NCBI GenBank assembly: GCA_046756245.1
Contig: JBHHVZ010000099.1
Coordinates: forward strand, 1-10,160
Direction: 5' to 3'
Length of the DNA stretch: 10,160 bases
Source: G021776435 sp046756245
Lineage (GTDB): Bacteria; Pseudomonadota; Alphaproteobacteria; Caulobacterales; Parvularculaceae
A program made the position numbers and the translations under genes. Shown here one piece after another: positions 1 through 7,069 of the stretch; position 1 is the first letter of the stretch; the number at the start of each line of letters is the position of its first letter. The notes beneath the pieces are model-generated. The model saw only the letters and a list, made by a program, of their open reading frames with translations, searched no databases and had not been told where the DNA came from.

Positions 1-1070
1 ATTCCGTAGACGAACCGTTCGCCCGCCTGTTCACCCAGGGCATGGTGACGCATGCGACATACCGAGACAGGACCGGTGAATGGATTCCTCCGGAGTGGAT
101 TCTCCGTATGTCTATCGATGAAGCGGAACGGCAGGGAATTCCCTGGGAAGAGATTGCAGGCGACCTGGGTGACGACCAACCGTTGGATTATCCTCAAACT
201 TTTCGCGATCACCGAACGCCGCCGGGTTTCGGAGAAGCTTGGAGAGAGCAAACACAGCGTCTCGGGATGTTGGTCTTTCATGACGACGGACAGGAGTTGC
301 CTGGAGAAGCATCATTCGGTCTGAATCCCGTCCTCATCGGCCCCATTGAAAAAATGTCGAAGTCGAAAAAGAACGTCGTCTCACCGGAAGCCATCGCCGA
401 CCAGTACGGAGCCGATGCGGCGCGCTGGTTCATGCTCTCCGACTCGCCGCCCGAGCGCGACGTCGAATGGACCGACGCCGGGGTCGCCGGGGCGTGGAAA
501 TTCATCGGCCGCATCTGGGACAGCGTCGCCGCGGCCATGGGCGCGCTGCGGGCCGTCGACCTCTCCGGGCCGGCGCCGGACGACGCGGCGTCAACCGAAC
601 TTCGCCGCGCGACCCATGCGGCCATCGCCGGCGTCACCGCCGACATCGAGCATTTCCGCTTCAACAAGGCGATTGCGCGCCTCTATGAGTTCGTGAACGC
701 CCTCAAGAAGGCTGAAAAGGCCGGCGAATGGGTCCGCGCCGAAGCGCTGTCGGCGCTTTCGCGCCTCATCGCCCCGTTCACGCCGCACCTGGCCGAAGAG
801 TGCTGGGAAACCCTGGGCGGCGAAGGCTTTGTCTGCGAGGCGCCCTGGCCCGAGGCCGACCCGGCGCTCATAACCAGCGACACCATCGTGCTGCCGGTGC
901 AGGTCAACGGCAGAAAGCGGGCTGAAATCGAGATCGCCCGCGAAGCGCCGCGCGAAGAGATCGAGACCGCGGCCTTGTCCGACGAGGCGGTGCAGCGCCA
1001 TATTGGCGCGTTGACCGTACGCAAGGTCGTGGTCGTGCCGGGGCGCATCGTCAACATCGTCGCCGCCTGA
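1..1070 (+). CDS. leuS: Leucyl-tRNA synthetase, C-terminal part (5' truncated by window edge)
   Basis: Class I aminoacyl-tRNA synthetase that charges tRNA-Leu in the cytoplasm. The window enters the gene in frame at base 3, reading EPFARLFTQGMVTHATYRD, a typical LeuRS stretch after the editing domain. The catalytic KMSKS loop (KMSKSKKN) is at 351-374, followed by the QYGADAARWFMLSDSPPERD block. The anticodon-binding helical domain follows (FNKAIARLYEFVNALKKAEK, then LIAPFTPHLAEECW). The small C-terminal domain has VQVNGRKRAEIEI and ends KVVVVPGRIVNIVAA. The HIGH motif and editing domain lie left of the window. Odd point: between GEW (about base 80) and KMSKS there are about 90 residues. From memory, alphaproteobacterial LeuRS has roughly 35-50 here, and this stretch is near 54% GC against about 70% after it. 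The position is that of the leucine-specific domain. The frame stays open and everything after it is normal, so the gene looks functional. lptE follows 27 bp downstream. Confidence 0.96.
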   Translation, partial: SVDEPFARLFTQGMVTHATYRDRTGEWIPPEWILRMSIDEAERQGIPWEEIAGDLGDDQPLDYPQTFRDHRTPPGFGEAWREQTQRLGMLVFHDDGQELPGEASFGLNPVLIGPIEKMSKSKKNVVSPEAIADQYGADAARWFMLSDSPPERDVEWTDAGVAGAWKFIGRIWDSVAAAMGALRAVDLSGPAPDDAASTELRRATHAAIAGVTADIEHFRFNKAIARLYEFVNALKKAEKAGEWVRAEALSALSRLIAPFTPHLAEECWETLGGEGFVCEAPWPEADPALITSDTIVLPVQVNGRKRAEIEIAREAPREEIETAALSDEAVQRHIGALTVRKVVVVPGRIVNIVAA

Positions 1071-1085
1071 CCCTGCGCCCGCTTG

Positions 1086-1092
1086 AAGGAGG
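1086..1092 (+). promoter_or_regulatory. Strong Shine-Dalgarno site of lptE
   Basis: AAGGAGG lies 5 bases before the ATG at 1098. It decides the start of lptE: an in-frame TTG at 1083 sits upstream of this site and would put charged residues ahead of the lipoprotein signal peptide. Confidence 0.75.
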
Positions 1093-1097
1093 CCCGC

Positions 1098-1610
1098 ATG
1101 CCAGTCCCGCGCGCATTGATCGCCGCCGCCGCGCTTGGCGCGACCGCTTTTCTTTCCGGATGCGGATTCCAGCCGCTTTACGCGACGCCGGAAGGCGAAT
1201 CGCTCTCGCCCTTGCTGGCGCGCGTCGAGATCGCCGAGGTCAGCGGGCCGGAGATCGTCGCGCCGTCCGTAAGGCGCGCGCTCGACACCCAGCTTCTCGC
1301 CATCAATGTCGTTCAGCACGATTACGATCTGTCGGTTCATGTCGATGAGCGCGCCGAACGGCTCGCGGTTCAGATCGACGCGACCGTGACGCGCTACAAT
1401 TACCGGCTTAACGCGAAATACACCCTGCTCGACCGGGCGGGCGGGAAAGAGTTCAAGGGCGCGGCGGAGGCGGTGGCGTCCTTCAATATCGTCAGCTCGC
1501 AATATTCGACGCTTTTCGCCGAGCGCGCAGCCCGCGAGAAGGCCGCCACGAGCCTCGCCGAAGCGATCGAGCGCGACATTCTTCTCCAGCTTGCATCCGC
1601 CGAAGAATAA
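1098..1610 (+). CDS. lptE: LPS-assembly lipoprotein LptE
   Basis: Outer-membrane lipoprotein that forms the plug/partner of LptD in the final step of lipopolysaccharide export to the cell surface. The 170-residue protein begins with a lipoprotein signal peptide: MPVPR, a hydrophobic AALGATAF stretch, then the lipobox LSGC with the acylated cysteine at residue 22. GFQPLYA follows directly, the hallmark start of mature alphaproteobacterial LptE (CGF.PLY). The rest is short alternating strands (YDLSVHVDERAERLAVQID, VTRYNYRLNAKYTLLD) and a C-terminal helix (ERAAREKAATSLAEAIERD), as expected for the LptE fold. The length matches the family (about 160-190). The ATG at 1098 is chosen because of the AAGGAGG five bases upstream. 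It sits between leuS (27 bp) and holA (11 bp), an arrangement conserved in the class. The family is divergent, so the call rests on lipobox, GFQPLY and context together. Confidence 0.9.
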   Translation: MPVPRALIAAAALGATAFLSGCGFQPLYATPEGESLSPLLARVEIAEVSGPEIVAPSVRRALDTQLLAINVVQHDYDLSVHVDERAERLAVQIDATVTRYNYRLNAKYTLLDRAGGKEFKGAAEAVASFNIVSSQYSTLFAERAAREKAATSLAEAIERDILLQLASAEE

Positions 1611-1621
1611 CGCAGGGAAAT

Positions 1622-2677
1622 ATGGTCGCCCTGAAAGGACGCTCCATTCAGGCGTTTGTGCAAAAACCCGACGCCAACATTGCGGCGGTGCTGGTGTACG
1701 GACCGGATTCAGGGCTTGCGCGCGAACGCGCCGACGGGCTGGCGCGCCGGGTCGTGGCCGATTTTCGAGACCCGTTCAACTATATCGAGCTCGCCGACGC
1801 CGATCTAAAGACAGATCCCGCCCGCCTCGCCGACGAAGCGGCGGCGCTTTCCTTCGCGGGCGGTCAGCGGATCGTCCGCTTACGTACGGCTGGCGACGCT
1901 TCGGCGGCTGCTTCGAAGAACCTGATCGACGCGCTTGATGCGGGCGACCTTAAATCGAACGCCCTCGTCATCATCGAGGCGGGCGAATTGGCGCCGCGTT
2001 CGGCGCTGCGAAAGATGTTCGAACGCGCAAAACACGCCGCCGCGCTGCCCTGCTACGCCGACAAGCCGGCCGAAATCCGCGCCCTCGCCGTCGAAGCTGC
2101 GCGGGCGGAGAATCTGCAATTCGACAATGACGCGCTCGACCTGCTGGCGTCGCTCCTCGGCGACGACCGCGGCGTCAGCCGGGCCGAGATCGACAAGCTC
2201 ATTCTGCTCAAAGGCGCGGCCGAGACCCGCCAGGGCCCGGGAACGATCACGGTCGAGGATGTGCGCACAAGTCTCGTCGACAGCGTCGGCGCCGCGCTCG
2301 ACGAGGCGGCGGCGGCCTGCGCCGACGGCGCGCCGACCCGGCTTGCGCGCGCCATGCACCAGTCGGCCGCCGCCGGCGCCGGGGCGATTACGCTCCTGCG
2401 CGCGCTTCAGCGCGGCTTCGCCCGGCTCGAGGCGGCGCAAGCCTTCGTCGCCAAGGGCGAGACGCCGGCGAGCGCCATGAAGAAACTAAGGCCCCCGGTC
2501 TTTTTCGCCGAACATCGCGCCTTCGAGGCGCGGCTCAGAAAGTGGCCGCGCGCCCGTCTCGCCCGGGCCCAACGGCTGCTGGTGGACGCCGAGCTCGACG
2601 CCAAGACCACTGGCGCGCCTCAGCGCGAGATTGTCGAGCGCGCGGCTTTGCGACTCGCCGTCATGGCGAGGCGATAG
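1622..2677 (+). CDS. holA: DNA polymerase III, delta subunit
   Basis: Delta is the clamp-loader subunit that opens the beta sliding clamp in the DNA polymerase III holoenzyme. The 351-residue protein fits the family length (about 330-350). The N-terminal AAA+-like part starts with VALKGRSIQAFVQKP, then AAVLVYGPDSGLARERAD, the degenerate P-loop region typical of HolA. It continues with LADEAAALSFAGGQRIVRLR, corresponding to the ALFGGRRVVRVR-type beta-clamp contact segment, and PCYADKPAEIRALAVEAAR. The middle domain has ALDLLASLLGDDRGVSRAEIDKLILL. The C-terminal helical collar has AITLLRALQRGFARL, LRPPVFFAEHRAFEARLRKW and LVDAELDAKTTGAPQREIVERAAL. Start is the ATG at 1622, 11 bp after lptE; the ribosome site (CAGGGAA) is weak. 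The gene ends convergent to parB. Confidence 0.95.
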   Translation: MVALKGRSIQAFVQKPDANIAAVLVYGPDSGLARERADGLARRVVADFRDPFNYIELADADLKTDPARLADEAAALSFAGGQRIVRLRTAGDASAAASKNLIDALDAGDLKSNALVIIEAGELAPRSALRKMFERAKHAAALPCYADKPAEIRALAVEAARAENLQFDNDALDLLASLLGDDRGVSRAEIDKLILLKGAAETRQGPGTITVEDVRTSLVDSVGAALDEAAAACADGAPTRLARAMHQSAAAGAGAITLLRALQRGFARLEAAQAFVAKGETPASAMKKLRPPVFFAEHRAFEARLRKWPRARLARAQRLLVDAELDAKTTGAPQREIVERAALRLAVMARR

Positions 2678-2756
2678 ACTATCCGTGTAGATATTATGTT
2701 GCTCGCGCGCATAGCCAGCGGGCGTCAGACACCGCCGTTTCTCGATTCAAGGGCCT

Positions 2757-3665
2757 CTAAACCCCCGCACCCATCAGCCGACGGCAAACCTCGTCGAGCT
2801 GATCAAGCGAGAGATAGCGGATCGTGACGGCGCCGGAGCCCTTCGATGTGTGGCTGATCTCGACCTCGAGGCCGAGGGCGGCGGCGAGGTCGGCTTCGAG
2901 CGCGCGGGTGTCGGCGTCTTTCGTTCGCCTGGTCCCGGTGTCAGCTTTTTTTTCAGCCTTTTCAGAGGCTTCGCCGCCTTCTGCCCGAGCCGCTTCGCGC
3001 TTCGCCAGCGCCTCGGTTTCGCGCACCGAGAGCCCGTTTTTGATCACCTGCGCGCACAGCCTGTCCGGATCGGGCGCCGCCAGCAGCGCCCGGGCGTGGC
3101 CCATCGTAAGCTCGCCGGTCGAAAGCGCCTCGCGAGCGCGTGCCGGCAGTTTTAAAAGCCGCATCATGTTGGCCACATGGCTGCGGCTCTTGCCCACGGC
3201 GCGGGCGATTTCGTCCTGCGTGCGCTCATAGGCGTCGACGAGGCCGCGATAGGCTTCCGCTTCCTCGATCGGGCTGAGATCGACGCGCTGAAGATTTTCG
3301 ATGAGCGAAATTTCCGAGGATTCCTCATCCGTCAGCTCACGGATAATCACGGGAACGTCGTGCAGCTTTGCGCGTTGCGCGGCGCGCCAGCGGCGCTCGC
3401 CGGCGACGATTTCATAGCGGTCTTCGCCCTTCGGGCGCACGAGTATCGGCTGCAGAAGGCCGCGCGCCTTGATCGAGAGCGCCAGCTCGTCGATGGCGGC
3501 GTCGTCGAAGACGCGGCGCGGCTGGGCCGGGTTGGGCTCGAGGAATTCGATCGGAAGCCCGGTTTTCTGCGTTTCCGGGGCCGAAGCCGGGCCCCGCCGC
3601 TCGACCGGCGCGTCGCCTAAGAGCGCATCGAGGCCGCGGCCCAGTCTTTTTCTCGCCGGGGTCAT
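2757..3665 (-). CDS. parB: Chromosome partitioning protein ParB
   Basis: ParB is the CTP-dependent DNA clamp that loads at parS, spreads along DNA and activates the ParA ATPase to segregate the origin region. The 302-residue product (from the ATG at 3665) begins KRLGRGLDALLGD, the short N-terminal ParA-stimulating motif. The CTPase/ParB-N domain follows, with GLLQPILVRP, the GERRWRA box (residues 89-95) and SLIENLQRVDLSPIEEAEAY (ENLQR at 123-127). The helix-turn-helix that reads parS is at about 149-172 (TQDEIARAVGKSRSHVANMM). A lysine/glutamate-rich linker (about 222-250) leads to the C-terminal dimerisation domain (GAVTIRYLSLDQLDEVCRRL). An alternative ATG at 3689 overlaps the parA stop as ATGA and would add MREGARQD. 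I prefer 3665 because family members begin a few residues before RLGRGL; the other is possible. parS candidates lie in mnmG, rsmG and upstream of mnmG. Confidence 0.97.
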   Translation of the reverse strand: MTPARKRLGRGLDALLGDAPVERRGPASAPETQKTGLPIEFLEPNPAQPRRVFDDAAIDELALSIKARGLLQPILVRPKGEDRYEIVAGERRWRAAQRAKLHDVPVIIRELTDEESSEISLIENLQRVDLSPIEEAEAYRGLVDAYERTQDEIARAVGKSRSHVANMMRLLKLPARAREALSTGELTMGHARALLAAPDPDRLCAQVIKNGLSVRETEALAKREAARAEGGEASEKAEKKADTGTRRTKDADTRALEADLAAALGLEVEISHTSKGSGAVTIRYLSLDQLDEVCRRLMGAGV

Positions 3666-3685
3666 GTCCTGTCTCGCCCCTTCTC

Positions 3686-4504
3686 TCATGCGGCTGCGCG
3701 GCGGGCCCGTTCGCGCTGGATGACCTCGCTCGCCAGCCGGATATAGGCCTGGCTGCCCGGGCATTTGAGGTCGTAAAGCAACGCCGGTTTGCCGTAGCTG
3801 GGCGCTTCGGAGATCCGCACATTGCGCGGGATCACCGTCTGATAAACCTTGTCCTTCAGATGCGCGCGCACGTCTTCCTCGACCTGGGCGGACAGGTTGT
3901 TGCGTTTGTCGTGCATGGTGAGAATGACGCCCTGCAGTTCCAGCCGCGGATTAATCCGTGTGCGAACCGTATCAATCGTGCGCAGAATCTGCGTCAACCC
4001 CTCGAGCGCGAAGAACTCGCATTGCAGCGGAATGACGACCGCGTCGGCGGCGGCGAGCGCGTTGATCGTCAAGAGGCTCAGCGACGGCGGGCAGTCGATG
4101 ATCACGTAAGACGCGCGCGCGGGCGCGCGCTCATAGTCGGCGAGCGCGTCGGCGAGGCGGTGATGGCGGCGTTCGGCGCCGATCAGCTCCACTTCCGCGC
4201 CGGCGAGATCGACGCCGGCCGGCGCCAGCCACAGGCCGGGAATGTCGGTTTCGGCGATTGCGGCGTCGAGCCGGTAATCGCCGGAAAGAACGTCATATGT
4301 CGTCACCGTGCGCTCAGACGCGCGCGCGCCGAGGCCGGTTGAAGCGTTGCCCTGCGGATCGAGATCGATCAGCAGCACCGTTTCTCCCACCGCCGCCAGC
4401 GCCGTTGCGAGATTTATGGCGGTCGTCGTTTTGCCGACGCCCCCCTTCTGGTTGGCGACGGCGAGAATGCGGGGCCGATGCGGCGCAAATTCGGATTCAG
4501 GCAC
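3686..4504 (-). CDS. parA: Chromosome partitioning ATPase ParA (Soj type)
   Basis: Deviant-Walker ATPase that binds nucleoid DNA as an ATP dimer and drives movement of ParB-parS complexes. The 272-residue protein has RILAVANQKGGVGKTTTAIN near the N-terminus (Walker A with the signature lysine, residues 20-27), LLIDLDPQGNAS (Walker A', about 45-54), YVIIDCPPSLSLLTINAL (Walker B, about 133-150) and VIPRNVRISEAPSYGKPALLYD (about 224-245), the conserved ParA/Soj C-terminal block. The start is a GTG at 4504, since there is no ATG before the Walker A motif. The GTG lies inside the end of rsmG, giving an 8-bp overlap, and no strong Shine-Dalgarno is visible, so translation is probably coupled to rsmG. 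The 3' end shares ATGA with a possible parB start. It lacks the long N-terminal DNA-binding domain of plasmid ParA/SopA types, so this is the chromosomal kind. Confidence 0.97.
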   Translation of the reverse strand: MPESEFAPHRPRILAVANQKGGVGKTTTAINLATALAAVGETVLLIDLDPQGNASTGLGARASERTVTTYDVLSGDYRLDAAIAETDIPGLWLAPAGVDLAGAEVELIGAERRHHRLADALADYERAPARASYVIIDCPPSLSLLTINALAAADAVVIPLQCEFFALEGLTQILRTIDTVRTRINPRLELQGVILTMHDKRNNLSAQVEEDVRAHLKDKVYQTVIPRNVRISEAPSYGKPALLYDLKCPGSQAYIRLASEVIQRERARRAAA

Positions 4505-5114
4505 GGGCGAGGTTTCTGACTTCGAGGATCACCGATCCCGGGTTGGTGATGCTTGGATGCGGTATGACCTCCATATGCCAACATTTAGCGGCTTCGGTCA
4601 ATTCATCCTCAACATCTTGTCCCTTATGAAAGAAACACCGGGTATTTTTCCCTTGAATTTCATGGGCGTAGTCAAGCAGCTTGGGAAGAGGCGCGAGCGC
4701 CCGCGCAGTGACAATGTCGGGCGGGTCGAGGCGGGCCCGCTCGATCCGCTCCGGTATGACTGTCGCGTTGTCGAGCGCCATGGCGTCAATTGCGGCCCTC
4801 AGGAACCCGGCCTTTTTGCCGGTGCTTTCGAGCAGGACCACATTTAGTCCGTATGCGGCGCCCATCGCCGCAAGCACCAGGCCGGGAAACCCGGCGCCCG
4901 AGCCGAGATCGACAAGACTGCGCGCGCTTACAGGAATCCGAGGAAAAAGCTGGGCTGAATCGAGATAGTGACGACGCCATCGGTCCTCGATGGTCGAGCG
5001 CGCAATCAGATTATGGCGCGACGCCCAGTCGAGCAGAATCGCATCCATTTTTTTCAATCGTTCGAGCGTTTCATGTGAAACGCCGATAGCGTCGGCGAAC
5101 TCTTCCGGGGTCAT
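4497..5114 (-). CDS. rsmG: 16S rRNA (guanine-N7)-methyltransferase RsmG
   Basis: SAM-dependent enzyme that makes m7G at position 527 (E. coli numbering) of 16S rRNA; its loss gives low-level streptomycin resistance in several bacteria. The 205-residue protein matches the family (about 205-210). It has WASRHNLIARST and the HYLDSAQLFP block, then the SAM-binding loop SLVDLGSGAGFPGLVLA (about 66-82). NVVLLESTGKKAGFLRAA, VTARALAPLPKLLDYA and FFHKG follow, all expected for RsmG/GidB. The ATG at 5114 is chosen (7 bp after the mnmG stop); an in-frame TTG at 5132 would overlap mnmG and is less likely. No clear Shine-Dalgarno precedes it. A degenerate parS-like palindrome (5067-5082) encodes VSHET near the N-terminus. 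Odd: bases about 4541-4680, covering residues about 146-190, fall to about 45% GC with A/T-ending codons (aaa, tgt, gga, ata), while the adjoining part is about 75% GC. Confidence 0.96.
   Translation of the reverse strand: MTPEEFADAIGVSHETLERLKKMDAILLDWASRHNLIARSTIEDRWRRHYLDSAQLFPRIPVSARSLVDLGSGAGFPGLVLAAMGAAYGLNVVLLESTGKKAGFLRAAIDAMALDNATVIPERIERARLDPPDIVTARALAPLPKLLDYAHEIQGKNTRCFFHKGQDVEDELTEAAKCWHMEVIPHPSITNPGSVILEVRNLARA
5067..5082. other. Degenerate parS-like palindrome inside rsmG
   Basis: The 16 bases CGTTTCATGTGAAACG match the widely conserved parS consensus TGTTTCACGTGAAACA at 13 of 16 positions. The core GTTTCA-TGAAAC palindrome is intact, but the central CACGTG has become CATGTG. 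Given its place between parAB and a better site, it may be a weak ParB site; alternatively it is a chance result of coding VSHET. Confidence 0.45.
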
Positions 5115-5121
5115 GGCCGGT

Positions 5122-6996
5122 TCAGGAGGCAATGCGGGCCCCGTTTTTCTTCACCCAGGCGAGGAGGACCGCGAGGGCGGCCGGCGTCACGCCCTCGATG
5201 CGCCCGGCCTGGCCGAGGGTCAGGGGCCGCGCCTCGGCGAGCTTGATCCGAACCTCGTTCGATAGCCCGCGTATGTCGCCGTAATCGAGATCGGCCGGCA
5301 GGGCGAGACTTTCATCGCGCCGGAAAGCAACGATATCGGCCTCCTGACGGTGGAGATAGCCGGCGTATAGCGCCTCGATCTCGAGCTGTTCGGCGACCTG
5401 GGGTTCCAGCGCGCCAAGACGCGGCCAGATCGCCGCCAGATCGGCCCGGCCCACACCCGGCAACCCAAGCAGATCGATAATCGAGCGCCTTCGCCCGTCC
5501 TGATTAAGCGCCAGGCCGAGCTTCCGGGCTTCGTTGGGTGTGATTGTAGTTTCCCGCGCCCATTGCCGCGCCGCCTTGAGCGCCGCCTGTTTCACGTGAA
5601 ACGCGGCGGCGCGCTCGGCGCCCATCACGCCGGCGGCCAACCCGCGCGGCGTCAGGCGTTGATCGGCGTTATCGGCGCGCAAAGAAAGCCGGTATTCGGC
5701 CCTCGAGGTGAACATCCGATAGGGTTCTGTAACGCCGCAAGTTACAAGGTCATCGATCATGACGCCGATATAGGCTTCGGCCCGCTCGAGAATGACGCCG
5801 TCTCCGCCGCCGGCCCTGCGCGCAGCGTTCAGCCCCGCCATCAGCCCTTGTGCGGCGGCTTCTTCATAGCCCGTCGTGCCGTTGATCTGGCCGGCCAGGA
5901 AAAGCCCGGGGATGTCTTTCGTCTCGAGCGTCGGGAAGAGTCCGCGCGGGTCGACGTAATCATATTCGATTGCGTAACCGTGGCGGATCGCTTTCGCCCG
6001 CTCGAGGCCCGGAATGGTCGCAAGGAAAGCGTCCTGCACCGCCTCCGGCAGCGAGGTCGAGATCCCGTTCGGATAGACCGTCGGGTCGTCGAGGCCTTCG
6101 GGCTCGAGAAAAATCTGGTGGCTCTCGCGCTCGGCGAAGCGCACCACCTTGTCCTCGATCGAGGGGCAGTAGCGCGGCCCGCGCGATGCAATGCCGCCTC
6201 CGTAAGCGGCTGATTTATCAAGGTTTTCCTCAATAATCCGGTGGGTTTCCGCAGTCGTTGCGGTGATTCCGCAGGAAATCTGCGGAACCTCGATCCGCTC
6301 CGTCAAAAAAGAAAACGGGACCGGTTCGGGGTCGGCGGGCTGCATTTCGAGCCGCGCCCAGTCGATGGTGCGGCCGTCGAGCCTGGCCGGCGTGCCGGTT
6401 TTCAGCCGTCCGAGCTTGAGTCCTGCGGCGTAAAGCCGGCCCGACAGTCCCCTCGCCGGCGCTTCGCCGAAGCGCCCGGCCGGGACGCGCCGCGCGCCGA
6501 TATGGATGACGCCCTTGAGAAATGTCCCGGTCGTCAGCACCACCGCGCCGGCGCGGATTTCCGTCCTGTCGGCGCCGACAACGCCGATCGCCCGGCCGTT
6601 CTCGACCAGAAGGTCCTCGACCGCCATTTCGACGATGTCGAGGCCCGGAAGCTCGGCCAGCGCAGCCTGCATGTGTTTGCGGTAAAGCGCGCGGTCGGCC
6701 TGGGCGCGCGGGCCCCGCACCGCCGGGCCTTTCGAACGGTTGAGCATGCGGAACTGGATGCCGGCCCGGTCGATGACCCGGCCCATCAACCCGTCGAGCG
6801 CGTCGACCTCGCGCACCAGATGGCCCTTGCCGAGCCCGCCGATGGCCGGATTGCACGACATTTCGCCGATCGTCGCCCGTTTGTAGGTGGCGAGCAGCGT
6901 CTTCGCGCCGGCGCGCGCCGCGGCTGCGGCCGCTTCGCACCCTGCATGACCCCCGCCTATTACGATGACATCGTAGATTTTCATGCTCGTTTCCAT
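5122..6996 (-). CDS. mnmG: tRNA uridine-5-carboxymethylaminomethyl modification enzyme MnmG (GidA)
   Basis: FAD enzyme that, in complex with MnmE, installs the cmnm5/nm5 group on the wobble uridine (U34) of several tRNAs using methylene-tetrahydrofolate and NADH. The 624-residue protein has the usual length. It shows YDVIVIGGGHAGCEAAAAAA (FAD Rossmann, GGGHAG at 14-19), MSCNPAIGGLGKGHLVREVD, and FRMLNRSKGPAVRGPRAQAD. Two conserved cysteines appear in SCGITATTAETHRII (242) and GPRYCPSIEDKV (277). It also has GQINGTTGYEEAAAQGLMAG (369-388) and MFTSRAEYRLSLRADNADQR (428-447), and the C-terminal MnmE/tRNA-binding helical domain. The start may be the ATG at 6996 or the one at 6984 (MKIYDVIV); neither has a clear Shine-Dalgarno site, and the second is closer to typical family N-termini. 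A near-perfect parS lies within the gene at codons for FHVK (residues 466-469). It is the first gene of the mnmG-rsmG-parA-parB run. Confidence 0.97.
   Translation of the reverse strand: METSMKIYDVIVIGGGHAGCEAAAAAARAGAKTLLATYKRATIGEMSCNPAIGGLGKGHLVREVDALDGLMGRVIDRAGIQFRMLNRSKGPAVRGPRAQADRALYRKHMQAALAELPGLDIVEMAVEDLLVENGRAIGVVGADRTEIRAGAVVLTTGTFLKGVIHIGARRVPAGRFGEAPARGLSGRLYAAGLKLGRLKTGTPARLDGRTIDWARLEMQPADPEPVPFSFLTERIEVPQISCGITATTAETHRIIEENLDKSAAYGGGIASRGPRYCPSIEDKVVRFAERESHQIFLEPEGLDDPTVYPNGISTSLPEAVQDAFLATIPGLERAKAIRHGYAIEYDYVDPRGLFPTLETKDIPGLFLAGQINGTTGYEEAAAQGLMAGLNAARRAGGGDGVILERAEAYIGVMIDDLVTCGVTEPYRMFTSRAEYRLSLRADNADQRLTPRGLAAGVMGAERAAAFHVKQAALKAARQWARETTITPNEARKLGLALNQDGRRRSIIDLLGLPGVGRADLAAIWPRLGALEPQVAEQLEIEALYAGYLHRQEADIVAFRRDESLALPADLDYGDIRGLSNEVRIKLAEARPLTLGQAGRIEGVTPAALAVLLAWVKKNGARIAS
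5588..5603. other. parS centromere site within mnmG
   Basis: TGTTTCACGTGAAACG matches the conserved ParB-binding consensus TGTTTCACGTGAAACA at 15 of 16 positions, with an unbroken 14-bp palindrome GTTTCACGTGAAAC. It lies inside the coding region of mnmG, where it is read as AFHVKQ. parA and parB are 1-2 kb away in the same operon, so ParB loading here is the natural reading. Confidence 0.88.
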
Positions 6997-7069
6997 CAGC
7001 CGCGCTCATATAGGCCGATGACCGGCATAATAAAATAGGCTCCAAGGCGTGGGATAACCATCCCCGGCG

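Noticed and set aside
591..1502. Long antisense open frame over the end of leuS and lptE
   Set aside because: It is a mirror frame of high-GC coding sequence; the plus strand encodes clear LeuRS and LptE motifs, and the antisense translation has low-complexity Arg/Gly-rich content.
1880..2440. Antisense open frame over holA
   Set aside because: Composition-driven shadow of a well-supported gene; no recognisable domain.
3177..3620. Plus-strand open frame over parB
   Set aside because: Shadow of parB, whose minus-strand translation carries all ParB motifs.
5563..7038. Plus-strand open frames over mnmG
   Set aside because: GC-driven shadows; MnmG on the minus strand is complete with all signatures.
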